Assembly: GCA_965247455.1 (NCBI GenBank)
Contig: CBDFHE010000017.1
Span: forward strand, 248,001-312,000
DNA from: JACZYA01 sp965247455
GTDB taxonomy: Bacteria > Acidobacteriota > Terriglobia > Acidiferrales > 2-02-FULL-67-57
Direction: 5' to 3'
Length of the DNA: 64,000 bases
A program made the translations under genes and the position numbers. Below are positions 61,528-64,000 of the stretch, in pieces. Positions within the stretch are counted from its first letter, which is position 1; each line of letters begins with the position of its first letter. A model generated the notes under the pieces. It was not told the origin of the DNA. It saw only the letters and a program-made list of their open reading frames with translations, and made no database searches.

Positions 61528-62511
61528 CTACTTCAGGTAGCCGTGGTCGCGGTACCAGCGGTAGGTTTTCTCCAGCGTCTCGCGCAACGGAGTTTGCGGG
61601 TAGCCCAGCTCGCGGATGGCGCGCTGGCAGGTGTAGGTGCGGGCGAAGCGCGCCATGCGGACTAGCTCCGGCGTCAGCGGCGGCTCCTTGCGGGTCAGGA
61701 GCGAAACGCCGTACGCGCCCCACGCCGCCGCCTGCGCCACCCAGTGGGGGACGGTTTGGATGCGCACCGGCTTGCCCATCACGGCGGCGATTTCCCGAAT
61801 CAACTCGGAGTAGCGGCGCGGCTCGCCGCCCAGGATGTAGCGCCGGCCGGATTGGCCGCGCTCCATGGCGGCGATGTGGCCGTGGCAGACGTCGTCCACG
61901 TCGCAGGTGGTGGTGGCACCTTCCAGTCCGCGGATGGTGGAGCGCTCCGCCACCATCTTGAAGAACCGCCCGGCGTTCCAGTGGGCATCGCGCGGGCCGA
62001 AGATGAGTGCGGGATTGACCACCACCACTTCCAGTCCGCGCTCGACCGCTTTCAGCGCTTCGCGCTCGCCCAGGTATTTGGTGGTGGAGTAGTAAATGTC
62101 GTAGGGGCCCCAGTTCCAGCGAGTCTCTTCGTCGGCGGGCTGGCTGTCGGTGCGGAAGCCGATGGCGACAATCGAGCTGGTGTGGACTACGCGGCGAACG
62201 CCGCTGCGCAGGGCCGCCTCCACCACAAAGCGCGCGCCCTCGACGTTCACCTGATGCTGCCGCACGCGCCGGGGACGCCAGTAGCTGATCAAGCCGGCGA
62301 CGTGGTAGATGCCTTCCACGCCTTTGCTGGCCGCCAACACCGAGTCGTAGTCGGTGAGGTTGCCTTCGACGATTTCGACCGGCAGTCCCTCTAGCAGCGT
62401 CAGCGGAGTTTTGCGGCGCTTGAGGATGCGGACCTGGTCGCCGCGCTTAACGAGGTGGTGCACGAGGTTCGCGCCCAGAAACCCGGTCGCGCCCGTCACC
62501 AGGACTTTCAT
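61528..62511 (-). CDS. NAD-dependent epimerase/dehydratase (extended SDR)
   Basis: 327 residues. The NAD loop is VLVTGATGFLGANLVHHL (GxxGxxG), the active-site motif YSTTKYLGE (YxxxK) and NPALIFGPRD the substrate loop. It resembles HpnA-type (hopanoid-associated) sugar epimerases and dihydroflavonol-reductase-like SDRs, so the exact reaction is open. ATG 62511. No hopanoid genes are in the window except, loosely, the phosphorylase-like gene at 13.8 kb. Confidence 0.85.
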   Translation of the reverse strand: MKVLVTGATGFLGANLVHHLVKRGDQVRILKRRKTPLTLLEGLPVEIVEGNLTDYDSVLAASKGVEGIYHVAGLISYWRPRRVRQHQVNVEGARFVVEAALRSGVRRVVHTSSIVAIGFRTDSQPADEETRWNWGPYDIYYSTTKYLGEREALKAVERGLEVVVVNPALIFGPRDAHWNAGRFFKMVAERSTIRGLEGATTTCDVDDVCHGHIAAMERGQSGRRYILGGEPRRYSELIREIAAVMGKPVRIQTVPHWVAQAAAWGAYGVSLLTRKEPPLTPELVRMARFARTYTCQRAIRELGYPQTPLRETLEKTYRWYRDHGYLK

Positions 62512-62530
62512 TTATGCAGTCTCCGTTTTT

Positions 62531-62600
62531 CCTCTGCGTCCTCGGCGCCTCTGCGGTATTTTGCTCTTGAACTCACCGCAGAGGCACAGAGAGCGCCGAG
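62531..62600. repeat. Family C repeats as an inverted pair (hairpin) between ffh and the epimerase
   Basis: CCTCTGCGGT (62548-62557) and ACCGCAGAGG (62575-62584) are perfectly complementary and belong to two facing family C units. The hairpin lies right after the ffh stop and may act as a terminator-like structure, though no T run follows. Confidence 0.5.
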
Positions 62601-62601
62601 A

Positions 62602-63942
<1,341 letters not shown>

Positions 63943-63976
63943 GAGCTTTCCTTATACAAGAAGAAGCAGACGGTAT

Positions 63977-63992
63977 TAGGCGTTTGCGCCTA
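63977..63992. promoter_or_regulatory. Hairpin upstream of ffh
   Basis: TAGGCG-TTTG-CGCCTA is a perfect 6-bp inverted repeat 35 bases ahead of the ffh ATG. It could be an operator, a leader hairpin or the end of the next gene's terminator; the window ends here. Confidence 0.3.
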
Positions 63993-64000
63993 CGATTAGG

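Overview
The window reads as a high-GC chromosome segment from an Acidobacteriota-like bacterium. This is inferred from gene content: a DUF5117/DUF4953-type secreted zinc protease, a PQQ-type sorbosone dehydrogenase lipoprotein, DUF2911, a LURP-one-like protein, a TonB-type transducer, the ffh/rpsP/khpA/rimM/trmD/rplS set and many dispersed GC-rich intergenic repeats. No rRNA is present to settle the taxonomy. Many genes carry a single frameshift or stop, so either the region is decaying or the assembly has indel errors; I flag each case.

Layout. 1-16.4 kb: secreted and housekeeping genes (M20 amidase, zinc metalloprotease, triple PilZ protein, GIY-YIG nuclease, sorbosone dehydrogenase, glycine-zipper protein, kinase-like HisKA protein, tRNA-Ser with a duplicated 3' end, PhzF, a two-domain M42 peptidase, phosphorylase-like, GNAT, methyltransferase). 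16.6-18.3 kb: an intact IS1380-family element with a 5-bp target duplication. 18.5-24.1 kb: methyltransferase, haloalkane dehalogenase, metallo-beta-lactamase-fold protein with its MarR regulator, and a degenerate receiver protein. 24.1-28.9 kb: a mobile-element patchwork of a transposase remnant, an HEPN-like gene cut by an IS1202-like element, and a second IS1380 copy sitting inside a methyltransferase gene.

26.9-40.9 kb: an AT-richer, one-strand polysaccharide locus. It holds methyltransferases, a Wzx flippase, a Wzy polymerase, glycosyltransferases, a DegT aminotransferase, an initiating phosphoglycosyl transferase and a membrane-bound nucleotide-sugar 4,6-dehydratase. Together they could build a lipid-linked repeat unit, flip it and polymerise it; export and chain-length genes are not in view. 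41.1-42.7 kb: VanZ, HNH nuclease and a truncated nuclease.

42.7-48.4 kb: a 5.7-kb Mu/Tn7-like element. Its ends carry matched terminal repeats and multiple transposase-site-like repeats. It contains MuA- and MuB-type genes and a phage tape-measure fragment, all frameshifted. 48.5-64 kb: core genes, with ffh, rpsP, khpA, rimM, trmD and rplS in the standard order on the minus strand but spread over 12 kb by inserted genes (epimerase, Rieske oxygenase, msrB, TonB, a possible membrane/VWA-lipoprotein pair, DUF2911 and others).
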